DNA of 11,896 bases from an uncultured Arenimonas sp. (GTDB lineage Bacteria > Pseudomonadota > Gammaproteobacteria > Xanthomonadales > Xanthomonadaceae), in NCBI GenBank assembly GCA_946480565.1, contig CAMLKR010000061.1, forward strand, positions 1-11,896, given 5' to 3'. Shown here piece after piece: positions 1 to 6,792 of this stretch. A program made the position numbers and the translations under genes. Position 1 is the first letter of the stretch. Every line of letters begins with the position of its first letter. A model generated the notes under the pieces. It ran no database searches, was not told the origin of the DNA, and saw nothing but the letters and a program-made list of their open reading frames with translations.

Positions 1-798
1 CAGGCCCGCGGCATCGGCATGACCCGGGTCTCGCACATCAACGAGCTGTACGGCAACAACGAAGCCCTGGAACGCGCGCAGCGCCGCGACGCGCGCTTCT
101 TCAACACCTGCATGATGATGACGGCGCTGGGCGCGGCCGTCTCCGACGCGCTCGCCGACGGTCGCGTGGTGTCCGGCGTCGGCGGCCAGTACAACTTCGT
201 GGCGATGGCGCACGCCCTGCACGATGCGCGTTCGGTGCTGATGCTGCGCTCGACCCGCGGTCCCGGGGCATCGAACATCCTCTGGAACTACGGCCACACC
301 ACCATCCCGCGCCACCTGCGAGACATCGCCATCACCGAATACGGCATCGCCGACCTGCGCGGCCGCAGCGACGAAGACTGCGCGCGCGCGATGCTGGCGA
401 TCACCGACGCGGCGCACCAGCCGACGCTGGCGCGGGACGCCATCGCGGCCGGAAAACTGGCGCCGGATTTCACCCTGCCGTCGGCCGCGCGGGAGAACCG
501 TCGCCTGGGCCTCGCCGCCCGCCTGCGCCCGCTGCGCCGCAGTGGCGTGCTGCCCGACTACCCGATGGGCAGCGACTTCACCCCGGTGGAAGAGCGGCTG
601 GTGCGGGCACTGGGCTGGCTGAAGGCAAACACGTCGACCCGATCGGGACGCTTGCGCACGCTGGTTGCCGCGATGGCGGCAGGAACTCCGGACGACATGG
701 AGGCGATGCAGCGCATGGCCTTGGCTCCCCCTTCGGGTTGGCGTGAACGAATGGAGGCACGGCTGGTCGGCTACGCCTTGCGCAGCACCCGGAGCTAG
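1..798 (+). CDS. Acetyl-CoA hydrolase/transferase family protein, C-terminal part (5' end outside window)
   Basis: The frame is open from base 1 (reading QARGIG before the first Met at 19), so the gene starts upstream and that Met is not its start. The visible 265 residues match the C-terminal domain of the acetyl-CoA hydrolase / CoA-transferase family (4-hydroxybutyrate CoA-transferase, succinyl-CoA:acetate CoA-transferase and relatives), which moves CoA between acyl groups or hydrolyses acetyl-CoA in the cytoplasm. Recognisable pieces are the GVGGQYNFVAMAHAL stretch (glycine loop of the CoA-transferase fold) and ITEYGIADLRGRS, followed by the usual helical 'LARDAIAAGKL' tail. A further ~100 residues follow (about 160-265), longer than in minimal family members. 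The catalytic glutamate region lies upstream of the window, so substrate and hydrolase-versus-transferase activity cannot be decided. The TAG stop at 796-798 sits inside CTAG and overlaps the stop of the convergent DUF442 gene. Confidence 0.85.
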   Translation, partial: QARGIGMTRVSHINELYGNNEALERAQRRDARFFNTCMMMTALGAAVSDALADGRVVSGVGGQYNFVAMAHALHDARSVLMLRSTRGPGASNILWNYGHTTIPRHLRDIAITEYGIADLRGRSDEDCARAMLAITDAAHQPTLARDAIAAGKLAPDFTLPSAARENRRLGLAARLRPLRRSGVLPDYPMGSDFTPVEERLVRALGWLKANTSTRSGRLRTLVAAMAAGTPDDMEAMQRMALAPPSGWRERMEARLVGYALRSTRS

Positions 799-1265
799 CC
801 GGCCGGGTCAGCCAGTCCGAGCTGGCGGCGAACCTGGGGCTCCAGCCCGGCGAGCCCCGCGGCGCGACCACGTTGCAGGGCGACCTGGGGATCGGCCCCG
901 GCGAACCAGGCCTCGCGTAGCGCGACCAGCGCGCCCACGCGGTTCCCGCTGGCGCAATGCACCAGCAGCGGCGACGGCAGCCGGCGCAAGGCGCGGTCCA
1001 GGGCCGCCGCCGAATCGCGTCCCAAGGCACTCGCATCGGCGATCGGCAGCGAGGCATAGGCCAGCCCTGCGGCGGATACTTCCTGCGCCTCGTCCCGGGC
1101 GGGCTGCTCGGTCGCCGGGCGCAGGTTCACCACGCCGCGCAGGCCTGCCGCAGCCAGCGCCACCCAGTGCCCCGGCTCCGGTTGACCGGCGGAGTACAGG
1201 CCGTCGGCGGCCTTGCGCCAACCGGGGATCGCCACGTTCGGGGTATCGAGGCTCAAGGCATTCAT
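795..1265 (-). CDS. Stand-alone DUF442 / TIGR01244-type phosphatase- or sulfurtransferase-like protein
   Basis: A 156-residue cytoplasmic protein of the DUF442 (beta-lactamase hydrolase-like, TIGR01244) family. The key signature is HCASGNRVGAL, a P-loop of the C-X4-R kind (C104, R109), one residue shorter than the CX5R loop of classical tyrosine phosphatases and typical of DUF442. The N-terminal IPGWRKAADGLYSAGQP and GVVNLRP strands also fit. In Xylella and Agrobacterium this domain is fused to a persulfide dioxygenase in Blh and is credited with sulfurtransferase (rhodanese-like) activity; applying that role here is inference from family and neighbours. The ATG at 1265 is chosen because it forms ATGA with the stop of the upstream regulator, implying translational coupling; a TTG nine bases earlier (1274) also opens the frame but is less likely. 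The stop shares CTAG with the convergent acetyl-CoA hydrolase gene. Confidence 0.82.
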   Translation of the reverse strand: MNALSLDTPNVAIPGWRKAADGLYSAGQPEPGHWVALAAAGLRGVVNLRPATEQPARDEAQEVSAAGLAYASLPIADASALGRDSAAALDRALRRLPSPLLVHCASGNRVGALVALREAWFAGADPQVALQRGRAAGLAGLEPQVRRQLGLADPAG

Positions 1266-1588
1266 TCCGGGCAATACAGCGCATGCAGCGTCGCCATCAG
1301 GGTCCGCACCGGGCCGTCCGCCAGCGAATAGTGGATGGCCTGGCCTTCGCGCCGGGTCTGGACCAGGTCGCCCTCGCGCAGCTTGGCCAGGTGCTGGGAC
1401 AGCGCCGATTGGCTAAGGTCCAGCCGCTGCAGCAGCGCACCGACGCTGAGTTCTCCTTCGGCCAGGTGGCAGAGGATGAGCAGGCGCTGGTCGTTGCCCA
1501 GCCGGCGCAGCAGGGCGGCGGCTTCGGCGGCGGCAGCGGGCATCGTGCGCAGGTCGCGGGGCTGGTGGGCGTGGGGTGTCTTGGGCAT
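1262..1588 (-). CDS. bigR: ArsR-family sulfide/persulfide-sensing repressor, BigR/SqrR-like
   Basis: A 108-residue winged-helix ArsR/SmtB repressor. The recognition helix region is LSQSALSQHLAKLREGDLV (about 58-76), followed by the beta wing TRREGQAIHYSL. It carries exactly two cysteines, C40 (RLLILC) and C106 (LYCPE), 66 residues apart. That is the same spacing as C42 and C108 of Xylella BigR, which form a disulfide or polysulfide link on exposure to sulfide and release DNA. No ArsR-type CxC metal motif is visible, which argues for persulfide rather than metal sensing. It lies divergent to an ETHE1-like dioxygenase and YeeE pair, the known BigR target set, and overlaps the downstream DUF442 gene by ATGA. 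The ATG at 1588 lies 6 bases beyond a perfect TATAAT, so the mRNA may be leaderless. Met16 (1543) is an alternative start; neither has a good ribosome binding site. Confidence 0.87.
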   Translation of the reverse strand: MPKTPHAHQPRDLRTMPAAAAEAAALLRRLGNDQRLLILCHLAEGELSVGALLQRLDLSQSALSQHLAKLREGDLVQTRREGQAIHYSLADGPVRTLMATLHALYCPE

Positions 1589-1594
1589 GCCGGG

Positions 1595-1622
1595 ATTATA
1601 TGCTTGCTTTCTAATTTAGCAA
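1595..1622 (-). promoter_or_regulatory. Predicted sigma70 promoter of bigR
   Basis: On the minus strand a perfect -10 TATAAT lies at 1600-1595, with a 4/6 -35 TTGCTA at 1622-1617 and a 16-base spacer. The expected transcription start, about 7 bases beyond the -10, falls on the A of the bigR ATG at 1588, which predicts a leaderless or nearly leaderless transcript. The -35 lies inside the inverted repeats, consistent with autorepression. Confidence 0.6.
1610..1615 (+). promoter_or_regulatory. Candidate -10 box for the dioxygenase-YeeE operon
   Basis: TCTAAT matches five of six bases of TATAAT and lies 43 bases before the dioxygenase ATG. No good -35 is visible at 16-18 bases. GCTAAT (1625-1630, 4/6) with TTGCTT at 1604-1609 (15-base spacer) is an alternative. 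Either option would be covered by the palindromes. Confidence 0.3.
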
Positions 1623-1643
1623 GTGCTAATTTGCTGTCAGCCC

Positions 1644-1650
1644 AAGGAGG
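1644..1650 (+). promoter_or_regulatory. Strong ribosome binding site deciding the dioxygenase start
   Basis: AAGGAGG ends 8 bases before the ATG at 1659. It fixes that ATG as the start and rules out the in-frame GTG at 1623, which lies upstream of this site and inside the operator repeats. Confidence 0.85.
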
Positions 1651-1658
1651 CCGCCCAC

Positions 1659-2522
1659 ATGACCCGCCCGATCGTCCATGCGTTCCACCATGCCGACTCC
1701 GGCACCTGGAGCTATGTCGTCAGCGACCCGGCCGGGGACGCCGCCGCCATCATCGATCCGGTGCTGGACTACGACCCCAAATCCGGCCGCACCAGCCACG
1801 CTTCGGCCGAACAACTTGTCTCCCACGTGCGGCGCCAGGGCCTTCGCCTGGAGTGGATACTGGAAACCCATGCGCACGCCGATCACCTCAGCGCCGCGCC
1901 CTTCCTGAAGCGCGAGCTCGGCGGCCGCATCGCCATCGGCGCCGGCATCCGCGAGGTGCAGGCCACGTTCAAGCCCCTCTTCAACCTCGAGCCCGGCTTC
2001 GCCACCGACGGCTCGCAGTTCGACCATCTGTTCGCCGACGGCGAGTCCTTCACCCTGGGGTCGGTCACCGTGCGGGTGATCGCCACGCCGGGCCACACCA
2101 ACGACAGCGTGAGCTATCTGATGGGCGACGCGCTGTTCACTGGCGACAGCCTGTTCATGCCCGATGGCGGCACCGCGCGCTGCGACTTCCCCGGTGGCGA
2201 CGCGGGCCGGCTGTTCCAGTCCATCCAGCGCCTGTATTCCCTGCCCGACGACACACGCGTCTTCGTCTGCCATGACTACGCGCCGGGCGGGCGGCCTGTG
2301 GCCTGCGAAACCACCATCGGCGAACAGAAGCGCAGCAACATCCACGTGCGCGAGGGCGTGCAGGAGATGGACTACGTGAAGCTGCGCCGAGCTCGGGATT
2401 CCAGCCTGGCGATGCCGGTGCTGATGCTGCCCTCGGTGCAGGTGAACATCCGCGCCGGCCAGCTGCCGCCGGCGGAAACCAACGGCACGCGCTACCTCAA
2501 GATCCCGCTGGACACGCTCTGA
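1659..2522 (+). CDS. ETHE1-like persulfide dioxygenase (metallo-beta-lactamase fold; dioxygenase half of Blh)
   Basis: A 287-residue metallo-beta-lactamase-fold protein of the ETHE1 persulfide dioxygenase group, which oxidises glutathione persulfide to sulfite with O2 using a single ferrous iron. Motifs are visible in order: THAHADHLSA (H71, H73, D75, H76), ATPGHT (H146), FTGDSLF (D163) and VCHDY (H205). By comparison with human ETHE1 (H79, H135, D154), H71, H146 and D163 are the expected iron ligands. The segment IGEQKRSNIHVREGVQE and the C-terminal LPSVQVNIRAGQLPP are typical of the bacterial Blh dioxygenase domain. In classical BigR operons this domain follows a DUF442 domain in one protein; here the start is firmly at 1659, so the N-terminal domain is absent and supplied by a separate gene on the other strand. 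It is cytoplasmic, with no signal peptide. The stop overlaps the next start as TGATG. Confidence 0.9.
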   Translation: MTRPIVHAFHHADSGTWSYVVSDPAGDAAAIIDPVLDYDPKSGRTSHASAEQLVSHVRRQGLRLEWILETHAHADHLSAAPFLKRELGGRIAIGAGIREVQATFKPLFNLEPGFATDGSQFDHLFADGESFTLGSVTVRVIATPGHTNDSVSYLMGDALFTGDSLFMPDGGTARCDFPGGDAGRLFQSIQRLYSLPDDTRVFVCHDYAPGGRPVACETTIGEQKRSNIHVREGVQEMDYVKLRRARDSSLAMPVLMLPSVQVNIRAGQLPPAETNGTRYLKIPLDTL

Positions 2523-2947
2523 TGGCTACCGAATTCACTCCGCTTTCCTCGCTGTTGGGTGGCGCCCTGATCGGGCTGTCCGCCACGGCCCTGCTGTGGC
2601 TCAACGGGCGCATCGCCGGCATCAGCGGCATCGCCTGGAACAGCGTGCGCGAGCGTGGTCCGGAGCGGACCTGGCGTCTGTGCTTCCTGCTGGGCCTGGT
2701 CGCGGGTGCCGGCCTCTGGTTCGCCCTCTCGCCCGGCGTGGGGGCGCCACGCCAGGGCTTTCCGCTGCCGGTGCTGCTGGCCGGCGCACTTCTGGTCGGC
2801 ATCGGCACGCGGCTGGGCAGCGGCTGCACCAGCGGACACGGCATCTGCGGGCTGGCGCGGCTTTCGCGGAGATCACTGGCGGCGGTACTGCTGTTCATGG
2901 CGGTGGCCATGCTGACGACGACGGTGGTGCGCCATGTCATCGCGTAA
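2522..2947 (+). CDS. YeeE/YedE-family membrane protein, first of a half-size pair
   Basis: A 141-residue integral membrane protein with about four hydrophobic segments (about 8-28, 53-70, 84-98, 117-140). The diagnostic motif is GTRLGSGCTSGHGICGLARL (C102, C109), the cysteine-bearing signature of the YeeE/YedE sulfur-transport domain; in the full-length thiosulfate channel YeeE/TsuA such cysteines lie along the conduction path. The length is that of the half-size proteins (PmpA/PmpB-like, about 140 residues) that occur in pairs next to BigR-type regulators and Blh, for example near PigS in Serratia. Its ATG overlaps the dioxygenase stop by one base, and its 3' end overlaps the next gene by 14 bases, so the three are surely co-translated. 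The transported species (thiosulfate, sulfite or persulfide) and the direction cannot be read from the sequence. Confidence 0.85.
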   Translation: MATEFTPLSSLLGGALIGLSATALLWLNGRIAGISGIAWNSVRERGPERTWRLCFLLGLVAGAGLWFALSPGVGAPRQGFPLPVLLAGALLVGIGTRLGSGCTSGHGICGLARLSRRSLAAVLLFMAVAMLTTTVVRHVIA

Positions 2948-3350
2948 GCCGGCGGTGTTCGCGGCCCTGTCGGGCCTGCTGTTCGGCCTGGGCCTGGCGG
3001 TGTCCGGCATGGCCGACCCCGACAAGGTGCTCAACTTCCTCGATCCGCTGGGCGGCTGGGACGCCAGCCTGGCCCTGGTCATGGCCGGTGCGCTGGTGGT
3101 GACCCTGCCCGGCTTCGCGTGGATCCGCCGCCGCGGTGCGGCGGTCTGCGGCCCACTGCAGCTGCCGACGAGCACACGCGTCGACCGCGACCTGTTGCTG
3201 GGCGCGGCGGTCTTCGGCATCGGTTGGGGCTTGGCGGGCTATTGCCCGGGCCCGGCGCTGGCCGGGCTGGGGCGGTTGTCGCCGGAGTCGCTGTGGGCCG
3301 TGCCGGCGATGTTCGCCGGCTTCTGGATCGCGGACCGCCTGAAGCAATGA
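2934..3350 (+). CDS. YeeE/YedE-family membrane protein, second of the pair
   Basis: A 138-residue membrane protein with about four hydrophobic segments (about 8-24, 44-62, 87-103, 118-133). Two family motifs are plain: SGMADPDKVLNFLDP (24-38) and GLAGYCPGPALAGLG (99-113, with C104). Both recur in the second YeeE-like protein of BigR/PigS-linked pairs and correspond to the other half of full-length YeeE. The start ATG at 2934 lies inside the preceding gene, the usual tight coupling of the pair, suggesting a heteromeric complex. Together they probably move sulfur compounds made or used by the upstream dioxygenase (inference). The TGA ends one base before the stop of the convergent transketolase gene, leaving no room for a separate terminator. 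Confidence 0.85.
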   Translation: MSSRKPAVFAALSGLLFGLGLAVSGMADPDKVLNFLDPLGGWDASLALVMAGALVVTLPGFAWIRRRGAAVCGPLQLPTSTRVDRDLLLGAAVFGIGWGLAGYCPGPALAGLGRLSPESLWAVPAMFAGFWIADRLKQ

Positions 3351-3351
3351 C

Positions 3352-5355
3352 TCAGCGCAGCGACTTCGCCGCCGCCACCACGGCTTCGGCGGTGATGCCG
3401 AAGTGCGCATACAGCTGGTCGGCCGGCGCCGAGGCACCGAAGCTGTCGATGCCCACCACCGCGCCGTCCAGGCCGACGTACTTGCGCCAGTAATCGGTGA
3501 CGCCGGCCTCCACCGCCACGCGCTTGCGGCACCAGGACGGCAGCACGGCTTCGCGCCACTCGACCGGCTGGCGGTCGAACACGTCGGTGCTGGGCATCGA
3601 CACGACGCGGGCCTTGACGCCCTCGCCGGCCAGCCGGCGCATCGCCTCCATCGCCAGCTCCACTTCCGAGCCGGTGGCGATCAGGATCAGGTCGAAGCTC
3701 GCCTCGCCGGGATCGCTCAGCACGTAGCCGCCGCGGGCGATGTCCGCCACCTGCTGCGCGTCGCGCGCCTGGTGGGCCAGGTTCTGGCGGCTGAACACCA
3801 GGCAGCTCGGGCCGTCGGCGCGTTCGATCGCGGCCTGCCAGCTCACGGCCGATTCCACCGCGTCGCAGGGGCGCCAGACGTCGTTGTTCGGGATGTGGCG
3901 CAGCGAGGCCAGGTGCTCCACCGGCTGGTGGGTCGGGCCGTCCTCGCCCAGACCGATCGAGTCGTGGGTGAACACGTGGATGGCGCGGGTCGGGATCAGG
4001 GCCGACATGCGCAGCGCGTTGCGCGAATAGTCGGAGAACACCAGGAAGGTGGCGTCGTACGGGATGAAGCCGCCGTGCAGGGCGATGCCGTTGCTGATCG
4101 CGCTCATGCCGAACTCGCGCACGCCGTAGTGAACGTAGTTGGCGCTGGCGTCGTTGCTGGTGACCGATTTGCTGCCCTTCCACAGGGTGAGGTTGGAGTG
4201 CGCCAGGTCGGCCGAACCGCCGATCAGCTCGGGCAGCAGTGGGCCGAAGGCGTCCAGCGCCATCTGGGACGCCTTGCGCGAGGCGACCACCGGGCCGTCC
4301 TGCTGCAGCCTGGCGGCGTAGGCCTTCGCGGCCTCGGCGAAGCCTTCCGGCAGCTCGGCGTGCGAGCGGCGCACCAGCTCGGCGGCCAGCTCCGGATGGG
4401 CCTTGGCATAGGCGTCGAACAGGCGGTTCCACTGCTCCTCGCGCACCAGGCCGGAATTGCCAGCGCGCCAGCCGTCGGAGATCGCTTGCGGAATCTCGAA
4501 GGGCGCGTGCGGCCAGTTCAGCGCGGCGCGGGTGGCGGCGATCTCGTCCTTGCCCAGCGGCGCGCCGTGGCTGGATTCCTTGCCGGCCTTGCCGGGTGAA
4601 CCGAAGCCGATCGTGGTGCGGCAGCAGATCAGGGTCGGCTTGCCGGTCTCGGCCTGCGCGGTCTTGATCGCCTGGGCGATTTCCTGCGGATCGTGGCCGT
4701 CGACCTTGCGGATCACCTGCCAGCCATAGGCCTCGAAGCGGGCCGCGGTGTCATCGGTGAACCAGCCGGCGGTGTCGCCGTCGATGGAGATCCGGTTGTC
4801 ATCCCAGAATGCGATCAGCTTGCCCAGGCCCCAGGTGCCGGCCAGCGAGGCGGCCTCGTGCGAGATGCCTTCCATCAGGCAGCCGTCGCCCAGGAAGACC
4901 CAGGTGTGGTGGTCGACGACCTCGAACTCCGGTCGGTTGAAGCGCTGCGCCAGCAGCTTCTCCGCCAGCGCCATGCCCACGGCATTGGCCAGGCCCTGGC
5001 CCAGCGGGCCGGTGGTGGTCTCGACGCCAGGGGTGTGGCCGAACTCGGGGTGGCCGGCGGTCTTGCTGTGCAGCTGGCGGAACTTCTTCAGCTGCTCGAT
5101 AGGCAGGTCGTAGCCGCTCAGGTGCAGCAGGGCGTAGATCAGCATCGATCCATGGCCGTTGGACAGCACGAAGCGGTCGCGGTTGAACCACTTGGGGTTG
5201 TTCGGGTTGTGGCTGAGAAAGTCGTTCCAGAGCACCTCGGCGATGTCCGCCATGCCCATCGGCATGCCCGGGTGGCCTGACTTGGCGGCCTCCACGGCAT
5301 CCATGGCCAGGAATCGGATGGCGTTGGCGAGGTCGCGGCGGGTCGGCGTGGTCAT
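3352..5355 (-). CDS. tkt: Transketolase
   Basis: A 667-residue thiamine-diphosphate enzyme that moves two-carbon units between sugar phosphates in the pentose phosphate pathway; the length is normal for bacterial transketolase. The N-terminal TPP domain shows [18 protein letters not shown] (26-43), SNGHGS (65-70), and the GDG...N cofactor/metal motif [13 protein letters not shown] (156-168) with N187 in DDNRISIDG. The middle domain has [14 protein letters not shown] and the catalytic-glutamate stretch [19 protein letters not shown], followed by the phosphate-contact region [14 protein letters not shown]. The C-terminal domain follows to [14 protein letters not shown] chose the ATG at 5355 because [20 protein letters not shown] is the family N-terminus; the frame also opens at an ATG at 5406, but the 17 extra residues look unconserved and GAAGGG abuts that ATG with no spacing. 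It ends one base from the convergent YeeE stop. Confidence 0.95.
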   Translation of the reverse strand: MTTPTRRDLANAIRFLAMDAVEAAKSGHPGMPMGMADIAEVLWNDFLSHNPNNPKWFNRDRFVLSNGHGSMLIYALLHLSGYDLPIEQLKKFRQLHSKTAGHPEFGHTPGVETTTGPLGQGLANAVGMALAEKLLAQRFNRPEFEVVDHHTWVFLGDGCLMEGISHEAASLAGTWGLGKLIAFWDDNRISIDGDTAGWFTDDTAARFEAYGWQVIRKVDGHDPQEIAQAIKTAQAETGKPTLICCRTTIGFGSPGKAGKESSHGAPLGKDEIAATRAALNWPHAPFEIPQAISDGWRAGNSGLVREEQWNRLFDAYAKAHPELAAELVRRSHAELPEGFAEAAKAYAARLQQDGPVVASRKASQMALDAFGPLLPELIGGSADLAHSNLTLWKGSKSVTSNDASANYVHYGVREFGMSAISNGIALHGGFIPYDATFLVFSDYSRNALRMSALIPTRAIHVFTHDSIGLGEDGPTHQPVEHLASLRHIPNNDVWRPCDAVESAVSWQAAIERADGPSCLVFSRQNLAHQARDAQQVADIARGGYVLSDPGEASFDLILIATGSEVELAMEAMRRLAGEGVKARVVSMPSTDVFDRQPVEWREAVLPSWCRKRVAVEAGVTDYWRKYVGLDGAVVGIDSFGASAPADQLYAHFGITAEAVVAAAKSLR

Positions 5356-5375
5356 GGACGGCTTGAGGGGCGGCT

Positions 5376-5390
5376 CCCGCGGTTTGCGGG
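5376..5390 (-). other. Small hairpin just upstream of tkt
   Basis: CCCGC-GGTTT-GCGGG forms a five-base GC stem in the probable tkt leader, about 20 bases before the chosen start. No T-tract follows. It may simply be leader structure; no known regulator is recognised. Confidence 0.25.
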
Positions 5391-5422
5391 CGCCGTATTG
5401 TCCCATCCCTTCGGCATGGTGT

Positions 5423-5439
5423 CGCGGTTGCGGACCGCG
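5423..5439 (-). terminator. Possible weak terminator hairpin between the SDF transporter and tkt
   Basis: CGCGGT-TGCGG-ACCGCG gives a six-base stem in the 108-base gap between the tkt start and the transporter stop. There is no T-run after it, and it lies upstream of tkt (both genes read leftward with tkt on the right-hand low-coordinate side of the transporter), so it could end the transporter transcript. The rest of this gap holds no gene and no convincing promoter that I can see. Confidence 0.25.
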
Positions 5440-5463
5440 CCTGCCGCTGCTAGACGCCCGGGT

Positions 5464-6792
5464 TCAGGCCAGACGGTCTCCCGGGCTCCCGCCCGCCGGC
5501 ACCGGATCGGCCGGCCGATGCGCCTCGCCCTGGGAGACCAGGGTGGCGATGGCGAGGTCGCCGGTGACGTTCACCGTGGTCCGGCACATGTCCAGGAAAT
5601 GGTTCACGCCCAGCACCAGGCCGATGCCCTCGGCCGGCACGCCGACCATCGCACAGATCAGGGCCACCACCGGCAGCGAGCCCGAGGGCACGCCGGCGGT
5701 GCCGATTCCGCCCAGGATGCAGACCAGCATCACAAGGAACTGCTGGCCGAGGGACAGGTCGATGCCGAAGAACTGGGCCAGGAAGATCACCGTCACGCCC
5801 TCGAACAGGGCGGTGCCGTTCTGGTTGGCGGTGGCGCCGATGGTCAGCACGAAGCGCGAGACGTGGCGCGGCAGCCCCAGCTTCTCGTCGGCCACCCGCA
5901 GCGCGGTCGGCAGCGTGGCATTGCTCGACGCGGTGCTGAAGGCCATCAACATGGCCTCCTGAACGCCGCGGAAGAACTTGCCCGGCGAGAACCCTCCCAG
6001 CAGCTTCAACGCCGCCGGGTAGACCACGAACAGATGGATCGCCAGAGCGCCGACCACCACAAGCACGTAGGTGCCCAACCGGATCAGCAGGTCCCAGCCG
6101 AACAGCACCGCCAGATTGAACATGAAGCAGAACACCGCGTAAGGCGCCAGCCGGATCACCAGGCCGATCAGGGTCATCGAGACTTCGAACAGGCCCTCGA
6201 TGCCGCGCTTGAGCGCCGCCAGCGCCGGGGTGGCCGGGCTCATCACGATGCCGATGCCGAACATCAGCGAGAAGAACATCAGCGCCAGGATGGTGCCGTT
6301 GTCGGAGGCGGCGCGCACTGCGTTCTGCGGCACGATCGACAGCAGCATGTCGATGCCGCTGGCCTGTGACTGGCTGTCGCGCACGATCGCCTGGGCCCGT
6401 TCGGCGCTTTCGGTCAGCAGCTGCTGCGCCAGCACCGGGTCGACGCCGGCACCGGGCTTGACCAGGCCCACCAGCACCAGGCCCAGCAGCACCGCGGCGC
6501 CGGACATCAGCACGGTGTAGGACAGCGTGCGCCAGCCGATGCGGCCGAGCGAGCGCACGTCGCCCATCTCCGACACGCCGACGACCAGGGCCGAGAACAG
6601 CAGCGGCACGATCAGCATGAAGATCAGGCTCAGGAACAGGGTCGAGAACGGCTGCGTCACGTAGCGGATCGCCGACTGCACCCAGCCGGCGTCGCTGCCG
6701 GCCGAATAGTGGACGCTCAGGCCGATGGCCAGGCCGGCGACGAAGCCGATGGCGATCTTCCAGTGCAGGGGCAGGGGCTTGCGGGTGCTCAT
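5464..6792 (-). CDS. Dicarboxylate/amino-acid:cation symporter (SDF/DAACS family, GltPh-like)
   Basis: A 442-residue inner-membrane symporter of the glutamate/dicarboxylate family (PF00375), of normal length. Landmarks are FMLIVPLLFSALVVGVSEM (58-76, TM2-3), hairpin-1 FSTASSNATLP (285-295), TM7 IGATANQNGTALFEG (318-332), hairpin-2 GIGTAGVPSGSLP (362-374) and TM8 LDMCRTTVNVTGD (400-412). TM8 keeps the residues matching GltPh D394, R397, T398, N401 and D405 (D401, R404, T405, N408, D412), so an acidic substrate such as glutamate, aspartate or a C4-dicarboxylate is likely. Oddly, GltPh NMDGT reads NQNGT, Y89/T92 align with T93/M96, and D390 aligns with N397, so third-sodium-site ligands are missing. 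The ATG at 6792 forms ATGA with the stop of the upstream AGCS symporter. The same frame stays open far upstream, but that part is antisense-like filler overlapping the AGCS gene. Confidence 0.92.
   Translation of the reverse strand: MSTRKPLPLHWKIAIGFVAGLAIGLSVHYSAGSDAGWVQSAIRYVTQPFSTLFLSLIFMLIVPLLFSALVVGVSEMGDVRSLGRIGWRTLSYTVLMSGAAVLLGLVLVGLVKPGAGVDPVLAQQLLTESAERAQAIVRDSQSQASGIDMLLSIVPQNAVRAASDNGTILALMFFSLMFGIGIVMSPATPALAALKRGIEGLFEVSMTLIGLVIRLAPYAVFCFMFNLAVLFGWDLLIRLGTYVLVVVGALAIHLFVVYPAALKLLGGFSPGKFFRGVQEAMLMAFSTASSNATLPTALRVADEKLGLPRHVSRFVLTIGATANQNGTALFEGVTVIFLAQFFGIDLSLGQQFLVMLVCILGGIGTAGVPSGSLPVVALICAMVGVPAEGIGLVLGVNHFLDMCRTTVNVTGDLAIATLVSQGEAHRPADPVPAGGSPGDRLA

Larger units (their letters stand above)
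1589..1658. promoter_or_regulatory. Divergent control region of the sulfide island with nested repeats (probable BigR operator)
   Basis: This is the only AT-rich spot in the neighbourhood. It contains the perfect inverted repeat TTAGCA-AG-TGCTAA (1616-1629), a second one CTTGCT (1603-1608) / AGCAAG (1618-1623), a third AGCAA (1618-1622) / TTGCT (1631-1635), and the direct repeat CTAATTT at 1611-1617 and 1626-1632. ArsR repressors, including BigR, bind AT-rich palindromes overlapping promoter elements, so this is the expected operator for both arms. Which repeat is the actual site cannot be told by eye. Confidence 0.7.

Noticed and set aside
1623..1658. Longer dioxygenase starting at the GTG at 1623
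   Set aside because: The 12 extra residues would lie over the operator repeats and the AAGGAGG ribosome site, which clearly serves the ATG at 1659.
665..2275. 536-codon open frame on the plus strand through the DUF442 gene, bigR and the divergent promoter
   Set aside because: It crosses the operator and three real genes, and the product is Pro/Arg/Ala-rich with no motif.
3403..4599. 398-codon open frame on the plus strand opposite transketolase
   Set aside because: It is the antisense of a strongly conserved gene, rich in His/Arg/Gly/Val as expected of complementary frames in GC-rich DNA, with no recognisable motif.
5356..5406. Transketolase starting at the ATG at 5406
   Set aside because: The 17 extra residues are not family-like, and the only purine-rich stretch abuts the ATG without spacing; the ATG at 5355 gives the usual N-terminus and length.
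5398..6369. 323-codon plus-strand frame opposite the SDF transporter, rich in Gln/His/Glu
   Set aside because: The His/Gln/Glu richness is simply the complement of hydrophobic transmembrane codons; the membrane protein on the other strand is certain.
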